Positions 48,000 to 57,622 of a stretch of DNA of 64,000 nucleotides are shown in pieces (the stretch's first letter is position 1; each line of letters opens with the position of its first letter). The notes under the pieces are model-generated. The model was not told where the DNA came from. It was given only the letters and a program-made list of their open reading frames with translations, and did not search any database. This DNA comes from Fermentimonas sp. (lineage in GTDB: Bacteria; Bacteroidota; Bacteroidia; Bacteroidales; Dysgonomonadaceae): assembly GCA_015478775.1 (NCBI GenBank), contig JADMKP010000007.1, forward strand, positions 186,001-250,000, given 5' to 3'. A program made the translations under genes and the position numbers.

Positions 48000-50396
48000 A
48001 TGGGTAAGAAAATAGAAACTAAGAACAAAAAGTCAAAAGACAACAACAGATCAGTTAAAACAGGTCTGGTTGGATTAATGTGGAAGGCATTCGGGGTACT
48101 GGTTATTTTAGCTGTCCTCTTTTTCACCCTCCTATCTACAGGAGCTGTGGGGTATTTACCAGATATCGATGAACTGGAAAATCCTATAGACAGATATGCT
48201 TCGCAGGTAATAGCATCTAATAATGAACTGCTGTTTACATACTCACTTAGCGACGATAACAGAATAATGGTCGACTATTCCGAACTTTCACCTCACCTTA
48301 TAGGTGCTTTGGTTTCTACCGAAGATATCAGATATTATACCCATTCCGGCATTGACATTATAGGACTAGGAAGGGCAATTTTCAAGACTGTTATACTTCA
48401 AAGAGAAGAAAGTGGTGGAGGTAGTACAATTACACAACAGCTTGCAAAACTCCTTTACTCGCCCAGGGCAAGCAACAAGCTGCAAAGGGTTTTCCAAAAG
48501 CCAGTTGAGTGGGTTATAGCATCAAAATTAGAGAGATATTACACAAAGGATGAAATAATCAACCTCTATCTTAACAAATACGATTTTAATTACAATGCAG
48601 TTGGCATTGAGTCTGCAAGTCGCACTTATTTCAATAAACGTCCAAGTGAACTTACAATAGAAGAAGCTGCATTACTTATTGGTATGCTCAAGAACTCTTC
48701 TTTATATAATCCTGTGCGTCGTCCCGAACTAACTTTGGAACGCCGAAATGTGGTACTTAACCAGATGAGAAAAGCAGGACTTTTATCTCTCGATGAGGTG
48801 GACTCGTTAAAACAACTGCCTATTGAATTAGACTTCAACAGATCAAGTCATATCGATATTGCAGCTCCATATTATCGTCAGCATCTTGCAAAATTAATGA
48901 TGGCAGGTAAGCCCGAAAGAAAAAACTACGCATCGTGGCAAAATCAACAGTTTGCCGAAGACTCACTGGCTTGGATTGAAGACCCCTTATATGGATGGTG
49001 CAATAAAAACTTCAAGTCCGATGGTTCTAATTATAATATATACACCGATGGACTTAAAATATACTCCACCATCGATTCGCGCATGCAAAAACACGCCGAG
49101 GATGCTGTAGAAGAACATATGGGTGGATCTCTTCAAGAAGAGTTTTTTAAAGAGAAAAGAGGTGCAAAATATGCTCCATATTCTAGCGAAGTTGCCAATC
49201 AGGTAGAAGATCTGATGTTAAGAGCAATGAGGCAGACCGAGCGATATCGCATTCTTAAGAATGAAGGATTGAGCGAAGCTGTTATCATCGAAAACTTCAA
49301 GGAGAAGCCTGTTGAAATGAAAGTATTCTCGTGGAAGCACCAGGAAATTGACACAACCATGACTCCCTGGGATTCAATAAGATATCACAAAAACTTCCTT
49401 CGTACCGGGTTTATGGCAATGGACCCATATACAGGGCATGTGAAAGCATACGTGGGTGGTCCTGATTATCAATTCTTTAAATATGACATGGTTACTACCG
49501 GAAAACGTCAGATAGGTTCTACAATCAAACCTTATCTATACACACTTGCAATGGAAGAAGGATTGACTCCATGCACTCCACTGGTTCACCAACCTATAAC
49601 GCTTAAAACGGAAACAGGTGAAGAATGGACACCAAGAAACCCGGGCCACACAAGCGGTGAAACTGTTACAATTAAATGGGGATTGCAACGCTCCAGCAAC
49701 TGGGTAACGGCATATATCATGAGTCAATACTCACCATATGCTTTCGCAAGGATGTTGCAATCTTTTGGACTCAAAACTCCTGCCGACCCCGTAGTATCTC
49801 TTGCTTTAGGACCCAATGACGCATCTGTTTATGAAATGGTTGGCTCCTATTCTTCTTTTATTAATAAAGGAATTCGTGTCGACCCCGTATTAGTAACCCG
49901 CATTGAAGATTCATACGGCAACGAGGTAACATCATTTGTTCCACGCATGAAGGAGATATTTAGCGAATCAACATCATACAAAATGCTAGATATGCTAACA
50001 GCAGTTGTTGATGGCGGTACAGGTAACCGTCTGCGCTGGAGATACAACCTAAAAGGTGAAATGGGAGGTAAAACAGGAACAACAAACAACAACTCCGACG
50101 GATGGTTTATGTCGTTCACGCCCGAACTTGTAGCAGGGTGCTGGGTAGGTGGAGAAGAAAGATCAATTCACTTCGATAGGATGGCTTACGGTCAGGGAGC
50201 CAGCATGGCACTCCCTATTCACGGTCTCTTTTATCAAAAAGTATATGCCGACCCCGATCTTAATTACAAAGACAATGGCAAGTTCGATATTCCCGAAGGA
50301 TACAACCCCTGTGAAGGAAACGAACGTTACTCACCCGACTTCTACCGCAACACAGAGCCTGTGAATAGTAGTGGCATTGATGATATATTTAATTAA
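48000..50396 (+). CDS. Penicillin-binding protein 1A (bifunctional transglycosylase/transpeptidase)
   Basis: TEDIRYYTHSGIDIIGLGRAIF...GGSTITQQLAKLL (GT51); KRQIGSTIKPYLY (SxxK), GGKTGTTNNNSDGWF (KTG). Confidence 0.96.
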   Translation: MGKKIETKNKKSKDNNRSVKTGLVGLMWKAFGVLVILAVLFFTLLSTGAVGYLPDIDELENPIDRYASQVIASNNELLFTYSLSDDNRIMVDYSELSPHLIGALVSTEDIRYYTHSGIDIIGLGRAIFKTVILQREESGGGSTITQQLAKLLYSPRASNKLQRVFQKPVEWVIASKLERYYTKDEIINLYLNKYDFNYNAVGIESASRTYFNKRPSELTIEEAALLIGMLKNSSLYNPVRRPELTLERRNVVLNQMRKAGLLSLDEVDSLKQLPIELDFNRSSHIDIAAPYYRQHLAKLMMAGKPERKNYASWQNQQFAEDSLAWIEDPLYGWCNKNFKSDGSNYNIYTDGLKIYSTIDSRMQKHAEDAVEEHMGGSLQEEFFKEKRGAKYAPYSSEVANQVEDLMLRAMRQTERYRILKNEGLSEAVIIENFKEKPVEMKVFSWKHQEIDTTMTPWDSIRYHKNFLRTGFMAMDPYTGHVKAYVGGPDYQFFKYDMVTTGKRQIGSTIKPYLYTLAMEEGLTPCTPLVHQPITLKTETGEEWTPRNPGHTSGETVTIKWGLQRSSNWVTAYIMSQYSPYAFARMLQSFGLKTPADPVVSLALGPNDASVYEMVGSYSSFINKGIRVDPVLVTRIEDSYGNEVTSFVPRMKEIFSESTSYKMLDMLTAVVDGGTGNRLRWRYNLKGEMGGKTGTTNNNSDGWFMSFTPELVAGCWVGGEERSIHFDRMAYGQGASMALPIHGLFYQKVYADPDLNYKDNGKFDIPEGYNPCEGNERYSPDFYRNTEPVNSSGIDDIFN

Positions 50397-50442
50397 ACGA
50401 AGCAGTTAAATATAGTACTAACTCTATAAAACTTCATGTTTT

Positions 50443-50568
50443 ATGCAAGAATTATATAAACCCAGTTCTAAAGAATTAGAATCAATAGAAGCGGGTAGAA
50501 AGGATATTGAAGAAGGAAAATACAAGCCTCATAATAATGTTATGAAAGATGTAGAGTTATTGTTATGA
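50443..50568 (+). pseudogene. Truncated antitoxin remnant (C-terminal part)
   Basis: 41-codon ORF MQELYKPSSKELESIEAGRKDIEEGKYKPHNNVMKDVELLL*; resembles the C-terminal half of small Bacteroidetes antitoxins partnered with RelE/ParE toxins. Confidence 0.55.
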
Positions 50569-50666
50569 GTATTTACCTAATTTATTATGATATAACAGAA
50601 ACAGAGATTCAAAGACTTTCTTTTTGGGATAACAGACAAAGTCCAGATAAAAGAATTGATATATAA
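50565..50666 (+). pseudogene. RelE/ParE-type toxin remnant (internally deleted)
   Basis: 33-codon ORF overlapping the preceding one as ATGA: MSIYLIYYDITETEIQRLSFWDNRQSPDKRIDI*. YYDIxxxxIxxLxxWDNRQSPDK matches the C-terminal strand pair of ParE/RelE toxins. Confidence 0.55.
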
Positions 50667-50681
50667 TAAAGAATTAAAACC

Positions 50682-50720
50682 AAACGGGGAAGTCGCAAAT
50701 GACCTCCCCGTTTTTTTTCT
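50682..50720. terminator. Bidirectional terminator between PBP1A/TA remnant and blaR1-like gene
   Basis: aaacggggaagtc / gacctccccgttt stem (one mismatch) followed by T8; between convergent genes. Confidence 0.85.
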
Positions 50721-50726
50721 TATAAA

Positions 50727-52811
50727 CTACTTTTTACTACCATACCCAACTACCACCACCGCATTATCGGGCGTTGGTCCATCGTATGATTTAATACCTT
50801 CACCCTGTAATCTAAACACAACGGGTAAATTCAATACAGTTGTTGTAGCTTCTCCATCAATCGTAGTAGGAGTACAGTCTGGCATTTGATCAATTAGTCG
50901 TTGTACTTCCTTTTCTAAAGAAGGATCAACCCCTTCAACGATATCAATGAAATCAGCCTTCCCAGTAGAAAGAATACGATATCTTGCAACCACCAATCCC
51001 TGTATACCATTCTCTTGTGCAATGACAGGATATCTCACATTATTTGTCAGATATTTCATATATGCATCATTTCCACCGGGAAATTTAGCTTCTACTATAC
51101 TATCCTTTATTTTTTGAAGTTCCTGCTTTTGCTGTTCGCTTAGTGGTTCGTAATCTAACTTAAATGATACTGGCAAAGTATACCTTACATTAACAGGCTG
51201 ACCACGTTGAACGCCCGGTTTCCACTTAGGCATAGACTCAATCACCCTCACTGCTTCGGCATCAATTGATGGATCAACTCCACGAACAACGTTAACATCA
51301 GTAATGCTGCCATCTTTATTCACTACGAAGTTAACAATTACCCTTCCCTGAATACCTTTTTCCTGAGCTTCAATAGGATATCTCACAGAATCACCTAAAA
51401 ATTTCATCATTGCTTCAACTCCATCCGGATACTCAGGTTGTTGTTCTACCACCACAAATATATCTTCGGTTGGAACAGATGAATTATCAGACGTTTTCTG
51501 GTTGTCATCAACATCTCCCGTCAATCTAAAAACAATGGGTAACGTAAAACGAGTGCGAACAATCTCTTCTTTTTGCATTCCAGGTTTCCATTTTGGCATA
51601 GCCTCAATTACTCGTATAGCCTCGTCATCTAAATGTGGATCTATACCTCTTACAATTTGTACATCTGATACAGAGCCATCTTTTTCAATTACAAAATTGC
51701 AAATTACCCTACCTTGAATACCGTTAGTCATAGCTTCAAAAGGGTATCTTATAGTCTCACCTAAAAATCTCATCATTGCATCAACCCCACCCGGATACTC
51801 AGGCATCTCTTCAACCACCACAAAAACCTCATCTGTTTCTGCTAATTTAACTGGTGGTTGCGGTAGCGGTGGCGGTGGTGGCGGTGATGGTACTTGAATA
51901 GTTTGCTCATTCTCTCTCGCATAAACACTATTTGCTGCAATAAGAACAAAAAACATTGGCAGCATCAGCAGATATTTTGCCAGCTTAAGCGAAGAAGATT
52001 TGGTTTTATTCATCATCATAATTCTCTGTTTTAATTGTGATACATTAAAGTTATTTACTATCTGAACTGCAGTTTCATGATAAGTCAGTCTTAAAAGGTG
52101 GTATTGATATTCGCGACTATCCACCCCTTTCCTAAGCACTCCCTTGTCGGCAAGATACTCAAGATTCATAGCCATTTCTCGTTTAAAGAACCACACAAAA
52201 GGGTTCCACCAGCTAAAGAGTAATAATACTTCAATTAGCATTACATCAAGTGAGTGTCTTTCTTTTACATGTGTATGCTCGTGAATAATTATTTGATTAA
52301 GCTCCTCTTCGGTGTGCATATCTGTATTAATAAAAATCATTCCAAAGAAGGAGAAAGGTGTAATATCAGTCCTTAAATCATAAACGTCAACACCCGATAC
52401 AGATACTTTTTTACTCTTAACCTTCATTCTGAAAATTGATATCAACTGCCACAAGAAGCGTAAGATAAAAAAGAGCGTAGCAGCAATGTAAATAATTGAT
52501 ATTACTTGCTCCCATGGGATATTGAACGGCCTTACAGCCACCTCGGGTTGCTCTATAATCATTTGCATAGTTGGAGCTTCAAAGAAAACTGTAGCCTCAA
52601 CAACCTTTGGCTCGTCCTTCATAAAATTAAAAACATCGCTCAGTCCAGGTACTACCAATAAAGGATAAAGCAAAGAGAAAGCGATACTAGAAATAAAATA
52701 GAACCTTCTCAAATGCAGAAATGTATCTCTCTTAAACAGAAATGCATATAAGAGATAAAACAGCACCAAAGCAAGATTTACTTGAATAAGATAGATAATT
52801 AAAGGGTGCAT
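50727..52811 (-). CDS. BlaR1/MecR1-like M56 metallopeptidase with three C-terminal TonB_C-like repeats
   Basis: N-terminal TMs; zinc motif HEHTH (IIIHEHTHVKERHSLDVMLIEVLLLFSWWNPF); Pro-rich linker PSPPPPPPLPQPP; three EYPGGVDAMMRFLGETIRYPFEAMTNGIQGRV-like repeats. Start placed at MHPLIIYL (ATG 52811) rather than 52859, which overlaps blaI. Confidence 0.88.
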   Translation of the reverse strand: MHPLIIYLIQVNLALVLFYLLYAFLFKRDTFLHLRRFYFISSIAFSLLYPLLVVPGLSDVFNFMKDEPKVVEATVFFEAPTMQMIIEQPEVAVRPFNIPWEQVISIIYIAATLFFILRFLWQLISIFRMKVKSKKVSVSGVDVYDLRTDITPFSFFGMIFINTDMHTEEELNQIIIHEHTHVKERHSLDVMLIEVLLLFSWWNPFVWFFKREMAMNLEYLADKGVLRKGVDSREYQYHLLRLTYHETAVQIVNNFNVSQLKQRIMMMNKTKSSSLKLAKYLLMLPMFFVLIAANSVYARENEQTIQVPSPPPPPPLPQPPVKLAETDEVFVVVEEMPEYPGGVDAMMRFLGETIRYPFEAMTNGIQGRVICNFVIEKDGSVSDVQIVRGIDPHLDDEAIRVIEAMPKWKPGMQKEEIVRTRFTLPIVFRLTGDVDDNQKTSDNSSVPTEDIFVVVEQQPEYPDGVEAMMKFLGDSVRYPIEAQEKGIQGRVIVNFVVNKDGSITDVNVVRGVDPSIDAEAVRVIESMPKWKPGVQRGQPVNVRYTLPVSFKLDYEPLSEQQKQELQKIKDSIVEAKFPGGNDAYMKYLTNNVRYPVIAQENGIQGLVVARYRILSTGKADFIDIVEGVDPSLEKEVQRLIDQMPDCTPTTIDGEATTTVLNLPVVFRLQGEGIKSYDGPTPDNAVVVVGYGSKK

Positions 52812-52839
52812 ATTTTTTTGTTTTAATGGTTTATTATAA

Positions 52840-53202
52840 TCATTTCTGGCTCTTTTCAATAAGCCTTAGAATCTCGTTAAGATCTTCGGCGCTAACCTTT
52901 TGTTCTTTAGCAAAGAAAGAAACCAGCTCTTTGTATGAGTTATCGAAATAACTCTTTACCACGTCAGACAAGAAGTGTCTTTTATACGCCGCTTCTGTAA
53001 TTTTGGGCTTATATACTTTTACATTACCAAATCGCCTCATAGTTAAATAGCCCTTATTCTCGAGATTATTAAAAATTGATGCAACAGTAGTATATGGTTG
53101 TTTTGGCTCTTCCATTTTATCAACTACATCCTTAATTGCACATTCGTTTTGTTGCCATACATGCAACATCACATTCTCTTCTTGAGGGGTTAATCGCTCC
53201 AT
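52840..53202 (-). CDS. BlaI/MecI/CopY-family transcriptional repressor
   Basis: LTPQEENVMLHVWQQNECAIKDVVDKMEEPKQPYTTVASIFNNLENKGYLTMRRFGNVKVYKPKI; adjacent to a BlaR1-like gene. Confidence 0.93.
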   Translation of the reverse strand: MERLTPQEENVMLHVWQQNECAIKDVVDKMEEPKQPYTTVASIFNNLENKGYLTMRRFGNVKVYKPKITEAAYKRHFLSDVVKSYFDNSYKELVSFFAKEQKVSAEDLNEILRLIEKSQK

Positions 53203-53242
53203 AATATTTTATATTAATTACAACTACAATATTACAACATCA

Positions 53243-53272
53243 CAAATGTACGATTATCTCGTAGTTGTCAAA
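53243..53272 (-). promoter_or_regulatory. blaI promoter with embedded dyad operator candidate
   Basis: Minus strand reads TTTG-N18-TACATTTG (-33/-7), with dyad TACGA-GATAA-TCGTA (53249-53263) between and touching the -7 box. Confidence 0.6.
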
Positions 53273-53495
53273 TTATTTCGTACGTTTTTATAGTTAAATA
53301 AATATAATCAATTAAATAGTCAAAATTACTTATCATAAATTATAGCACTAAAACTGTCATTTTTTGTGTCTATTTATATAAGCAGTAATTATGGAGAAAA
53401 CCCCTACATACTCCGCACTTTCTCCTGATCCTCCTCGAAATTTTCATTGAGAATTAAGACTTGGTTGGGACTTAATTGGGACTATCTACAAATAA

Positions 53496-53531
53496 AAAGG
53501 AGAGAATCACCAAAGTGAAACTCTCCCTTTA
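53496..53531 (-). terminator. Terminator downstream of serC (minus strand)
   Basis: aaaggagag...ctctccctt hairpin with inner cac/gtg pairing; T-rich on the minus strand. Confidence 0.55.
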
Positions 53532-53571
53532 CTATTTATTATTTTTAAATTAATTAGTAGTACGTGCTATA

Positions 53572-54651
53572 TTATATTTGGCTTTCGAAGTCCTGCATAC
53601 ACTTCACAAGTGCTTCAACCGCTTCTTTAGGGCAAGCATTGTATATTGATGCACGGAAACCGCCAACCGAACGGTGACCTTTTATACCTACCATTCCTCT
53701 TTCTGTTGCAAATTGAAGGAATTCGCCCTCTTTATCTTTGTACTTATCGCTCATAACAAAACAAACATTCATAATAGAACGGTCTTCTGTGGCGGCAGTA
53801 CCAACAAAAAGTTTATTCCTGTCTATCTCATCATAAAGAATAGCAGCTTTTTCTTTGTTAAATTTATGCATAGCTTCAAGCCCACCCTGCTCCTTTACCC
53901 ACTTGAGTGTTTCGTGCATTACAAAAACTGAGAATACAGGAGGAGTATTAAACATCGACTGGTTCTTCTCTGAATCACTTATATGAGTGCGATAGTCGAC
54001 CATAGATTGAATGGGGCGACCGGTTTGCCCAAGCAAATCTTCGCGAACGATAACAAATGCTACACCGGCAGGACCTACATTCTTTTGAGCTCCACCATAA
54101 ATAACTCCATATTTAGAAATGTCGATTGGGCGACTTAAAATATCTGAAGACATATCGGCAACCAAAGGAACCGGGCTATCAATATCTTCGTGAAGCTCGG
54201 TGCCATAAATTGTATTGTTGGTAGTAATATGAAAATAATCGGCATCGGCAGGGATTGTATAATCTTTGGGTATATACGAATAGTTTTTATCTTCTGAAGA
54301 AGCGATTACATCAACCTCGCCATAAAACTTAGCCTCTTTAATTGCTTTTTTTGCCCATACACCTGTTTGCAAATAAGCAGCCTTTTTCTTCATCAAATTG
54401 GCAGGCAATGTAAAAAACTGAGTGCTTGCTCCTCCGCCTAGAAATAGTACATGATAACCTTCGGGAATATTTAGAAGTTCTTTCCAAAGCTCACGGGTTT
54501 CTTGCATTACGCGCTCCCAGCCTGGAGTACGGTGTGATATCTCGAGAAGGCCTATCCCTGTATTATCAAAATTACGTATTGCATCAATAGCAGACTCAAC
54601 TGCTTGTCTGGGGAGAACACAAGGTCCTGCATTAAAATTGTACTTTTCCAT
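53572..54651 (-). CDS. serC: Phosphoserine aminotransferase
   Basis: [66 protein letters not shown]. Confidence 0.97.
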   Translation of the reverse strand: MEKYNFNAGPCVLPRQAVESAIDAIRNFDNTGIGLLEISHRTPGWERVMQETRELWKELLNIPEGYHVLFLGGGASTQFFTLPANLMKKKAAYLQTGVWAKKAIKEAKFYGEVDVIASSEDKNYSYIPKDYTIPADADYFHITTNNTIYGTELHEDIDSPVPLVADMSSDILSRPIDISKYGVIYGGAQKNVGPAGVAFVIVREDLLGQTGRPIQSMVDYRTHISDSEKNQSMFNTPPVFSVFVMHETLKWVKEQGGLEAMHKFNKEKAAILYDEIDRNKLFVGTAATEDRSIMNVCFVMSDKYKDKEGEFLQFATERGMVGIKGHRSVGGFRASIYNACPKEAVEALVKCMQDFESQI

Positions 54652-54701
54652 TGATTTATAAGTTTTATAGAGTTTTGTACTAGAATTTTGTTGGTAGAGT
54701 C

Positions 54702-55631
54702 TTAACTATTAACCTTATAACGATCATCACCATTTTTTAAGAATGCAACAATCTGATGTGCCGATGCGATACCCGCATTACGGTTTGCTTCAGTTGTTTG
54801 TGCACCTGTTTTTTTTGGAGTAGAAAAGTATCGTCTAGGAAATTTTGAAATAAACTCTTCATGCCTGTCGGGTATGACATCTGTAGCATATTGAAATGAT
54901 GGACGCTCCTCCATTATACGGATAAGATCTTCCTCAACAATAAGCTCTTTTCTTGCCGTATTTATAAGCAGTCCGTCCTGAGGCATATAGGCTAACAAAT
55001 TATAATTAACAATATTACGAGTTTCTTCTAACAGAGGCATATGTAATGAAACTATATCGGTATTTTCAAATAATTCTCTGTTGCTGTAAGCTGTTATTAC
55101 GCCATACTCACCTTCTTTCCTTAAATCGTCATGGGTGAGTGTAGGAGAGAAAGCATAAACCGGCATATTGAAACCTCTTGCTATTCTTGCAACTTTTTTT
55201 GCAACATTACCAAAAGCATATAAACCTAAACGTCTGTTTTTTAATTCACGACCCACAGATCCATCAAACTGATTTCTCTGTATATAAATCATCATTCCAT
55301 AAACAAGCTCTGCAACCGCGTTGGAATTCTGTCCGGGAGTATTCATCACACAAATATCCCTTTCTGTTGCAGCTGGTATGTTAACATTATCATAACCTGC
55401 TCCGGCTCTTACAATTATTTTTAGCTTAGGAGCATTATTAATAATCTCGGCGTCAATAATATCGCTTCTAACAATCATTGCGTCCACGTCAACTAAAGCA
55501 TCAAGCAGTTGCGACTTTTCGCTGTAATTTTCCAGTTTCTCAAATGAGTATCCTGCAGACTCTATGACATTTTGGATACCATTTACAGCTTGTGATGCAA
55601 AGGGCTTACTTGTTGCCAAAAGTACTTTCAT
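54702..55631 (-). CDS. D-3-phosphoglycerate dehydrogenase-like D-2-hydroxyacid dehydrogenase
   Basis: [65 protein letters not shown]; cotranscribed with serC. No ACT domain. Confidence 0.9.
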   Translation of the reverse strand: MKVLLATSKPFASQAVNGIQNVIESAGYSFEKLENYSEKSQLLDALVDVDAMIVRSDIIDAEIINNAPKLKIIVRAGAGYDNVNIPAATERDICVMNTPGQNSNAVAELVYGMMIYIQRNQFDGSVGRELKNRRLGLYAFGNVAKKVARIARGFNMPVYAFSPTLTHDDLRKEGEYGVITAYSNRELFENTDIVSLHMPLLEETRNIVNYNLLAYMPQDGLLINTARKELIVEEDLIRIMEERPSFQYATDVIPDRHEEFISKFPRRYFSTPKKTGAQTTEANRNAGIASAHQIVAFLKNGDDRYKVNS

Positions 55632-55769
55632 ATTGTAACCTATTTAATAAAATTAGTTGGAAATATTTATAATATTTAAGTTACAAATTTACTAACTTAT
55701 ATGTAACAAAAAACGAAATCGGTAGAAATTAACAGACAAAGTATAGAAATCATTCAATTTAAAAAGATA

Positions 55770-55801
55770 TTTGTTCAGAAAACCTAATCGTATTATCTTT
55801 G
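55770..55801 (+). promoter_or_regulatory. Bacteroidetes sigma-A-type promoter for recR
   Basis: TTTG (55770-55773)-N20-TATCTTTG (55794-55801), close to the TTTG-N19/20-TAnnTTTG consensus. Confidence 0.7.
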
Positions 55802-55827
55802 TATATGCTCATATATCTTATTACTCT

Positions 55828-56460
55828 ATGAATAGTCCCTACCCTTCAACTTTACTTGAAAATGCTGTAAATGAATTTGCAAAACTCCCAGGCATAGGGA
55901 AGAAATCAGCACTAAGGCTAGTGTTACATCTGCTAAGGCAGGATGAAGCAAAGGTGGTGAATTTTGCAGAAGCAATTGTAAAGCTCAAACAAGAGGTTAA
56001 GTATTGTAAGAAGTGTCATAACATTTCGGATACCGACCTCTGTGAATTATGCTCTGATAATAGTCGCAATAAATCTCTTATATGTGTTGTAGAAAACATA
56101 AAAGAGGTTATGGCCATAGAAAGAACCGGTCAGTTTAAAGGTCAATATCACGTGTTAGGTGGTATCATTTCTCCAATTGATGGTGTAGGCCCTTCCGACA
56201 TAGAAATAGCCAGCCTGGAGGAGAGAGTAAGAAGCGGAGAAATAGATGAGTTGATACTTGCACTGAGCGCAACAATGGAAGGAGATACTACAAATTTCTA
56301 TATCTTCCGAAAACTTCAATCACATAATGTAAAAGTAAGTATAATTGCTCGCGGTGTTTCTATAGGAGATGAAATTGAGTATGCTGATGAAGTTACACTT
56401 GGGCGATCCATTATAAACAGAACTCCATTTGACGAATCTTATAAACTTGCTTCAAAATGA
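55828..56460 (+). CDS. recR: Recombination protein RecR
   Basis: [28 protein letters not shown]; zinc finger [22 protein letters not shown]. The track start (TTG 55771) falls inside the promoter; ATG 55828 preferred. Confidence 0.95.
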   Translation: MNSPYPSTLLENAVNEFAKLPGIGKKSALRLVLHLLRQDEAKVVNFAEAIVKLKQEVKYCKKCHNISDTDLCELCSDNSRNKSLICVVENIKEVMAIERTGQFKGQYHVLGGIISPIDGVGPSDIEIASLEERVRSGEIDELILALSATMEGDTTNFYIFRKLQSHNVKVSIIARGVSIGDEIEYADEVTLGRSIINRTPFDESYKLASK

Positions 56461-57038
56461 TTGAGACTGAAAAAAAATTAGACGCCACAATTAAACTGTT
56501 GAGAAGACACTATCTTTTAAACGTTATTATTCTTGTAGTATTCTTTATACTGGCAATGTTTAAACTAACACCATTTTTTATTGAAAAGCAAATTGTTAAT
56601 GTTACTATCGAAAGATATATTATTGTAATAACAATTATTGCTATACCAGGTATTTTAAAGCTGTTTGCACACCTATTAAGCAAAGTGCCACAAGGAGTCA
56701 ATATTGATATAGCTATTAGTAAATATAAAAAAGCCTTTTATACTCGTCTATACACAATTAGTTCATTATCCCTTTTAAATATCATATTGTATGATTACTC
56801 GGGAAACATGAATTTTTTCTGGATAACTACTGTACTCTTCCTGCTCTTTATTTATTGTAAACCTTCTTTTCCTGAATTAGAGAGGCTTGTGAAACCCTTT
56901 GAGGATATGGGTGAAGGTAATGGAGATTATTTTGAAAAAGATGAGTTAGATTCCGAACAAGATAGTGTAGGTAGAGAGCTAGATGATGCAGAAACAGTGC
57001 AGGAGAATATTTCTAGTGCATTGGATAATAATGAATAG
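56457..57038 (+). CDS. Hypothetical membrane protein
   Basis: 193 aa; hydrophobic segments ([32 protein letters not shown]) and acidic C-terminus; ATGA overlap with recR. Confidence 0.7.
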   Translation: MIETEKKLDATIKLLRRHYLLNVIILVVFFILAMFKLTPFFIEKQIVNVTIERYIIVITIIAIPGILKLFAHLLSKVPQGVNIDIAISKYKKAFYTRLYTISSLSLLNIILYDYSGNMNFFWITTVLFLLFIYCKPSFPELERLVKPFEDMGEGNGDYFEKDELDSEQDSVGRELDDAETVQENISSALDNNE

Positions 57039-57058
57039 ACCAAAACAATTATATAGTA

Positions 57059-57592
57059 ATGAGCAAACTACTTGAAAATAAAACTATTCGTTTGCGAGCG
57101 CCTGAGCCCGAGGATATTGACATTCTCTATAAATGGGAAAACGATACATCTCTTTGGGAATATGGTGCATCTATAGCTCCTTATTCAAGATTCGACCTTA
57201 AGCAATATATAATTGATACTAAACATGATATTTACAGTGATAGGCAGTTGAGGTTGATGGTTGTGAACAAAACGGATGGGAATATCATTGGTGCTGTTGA
57301 TCTCTACGATTTCGATCCTTTTCATCGCAGAGCAGGGGTTGGAATTCTTATTGATACCAATTACAGAGAACAGGGATATGGTTTAATGGTTTTGAATATA
57401 CTAGAAGATTACGCATTTAGTTTTTTGAACCTTAAACAGTTGTACGCTATGATTCCCGAAAACAATATGGGAAGCAGAGAGCTGTTTACTAAAGCAGAAT
57501 ACAAACATACTGGCAATTTAAATGAATGGTTATCCAAAGGCAATACATTTGATAATGTGCTGGTTATGCAAAAAATAAATAAGAGAATTTGA
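57059..57592 (+). CDS. GNAT-family N-acetyltransferase (RimJ/RimL-like)
   Basis: IRLRAPEPEDIDILYKWENDTSLWEYG; GVGILIDTNYREQGYGLMVLNILEDYAF; ENNMGSRELFTKAEYKHTG. Confidence 0.92.
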   Translation: MSKLLENKTIRLRAPEPEDIDILYKWENDTSLWEYGASIAPYSRFDLKQYIIDTKHDIYSDRQLRLMVVNKTDGNIIGAVDLYDFDPFHRRAGVGILIDTNYREQGYGLMVLNILEDYAFSFLNLKQLYAMIPENNMGSRELFTKAEYKHTGNLNEWLSKGNTFDNVLVMQKINKRI

Positions 57593-57622
57593 TTATTTCC
57601 TAATAAATAAATATCGATCCAG

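Noticed and set aside
50656-50889. 77-aa plus-strand ORF covering the terminator and the 3' end of the blaR1-like gene
   Set aside because: Runs through a bidirectional terminator and antisense to a supported CDS; low-complexity translation.
55771-55827. Upstream TTG start for recR
   Set aside because: The TTG lies within the -33 box and the extension covers the -7 box of a good promoter; ATG at 55828 matches the family N-terminus.
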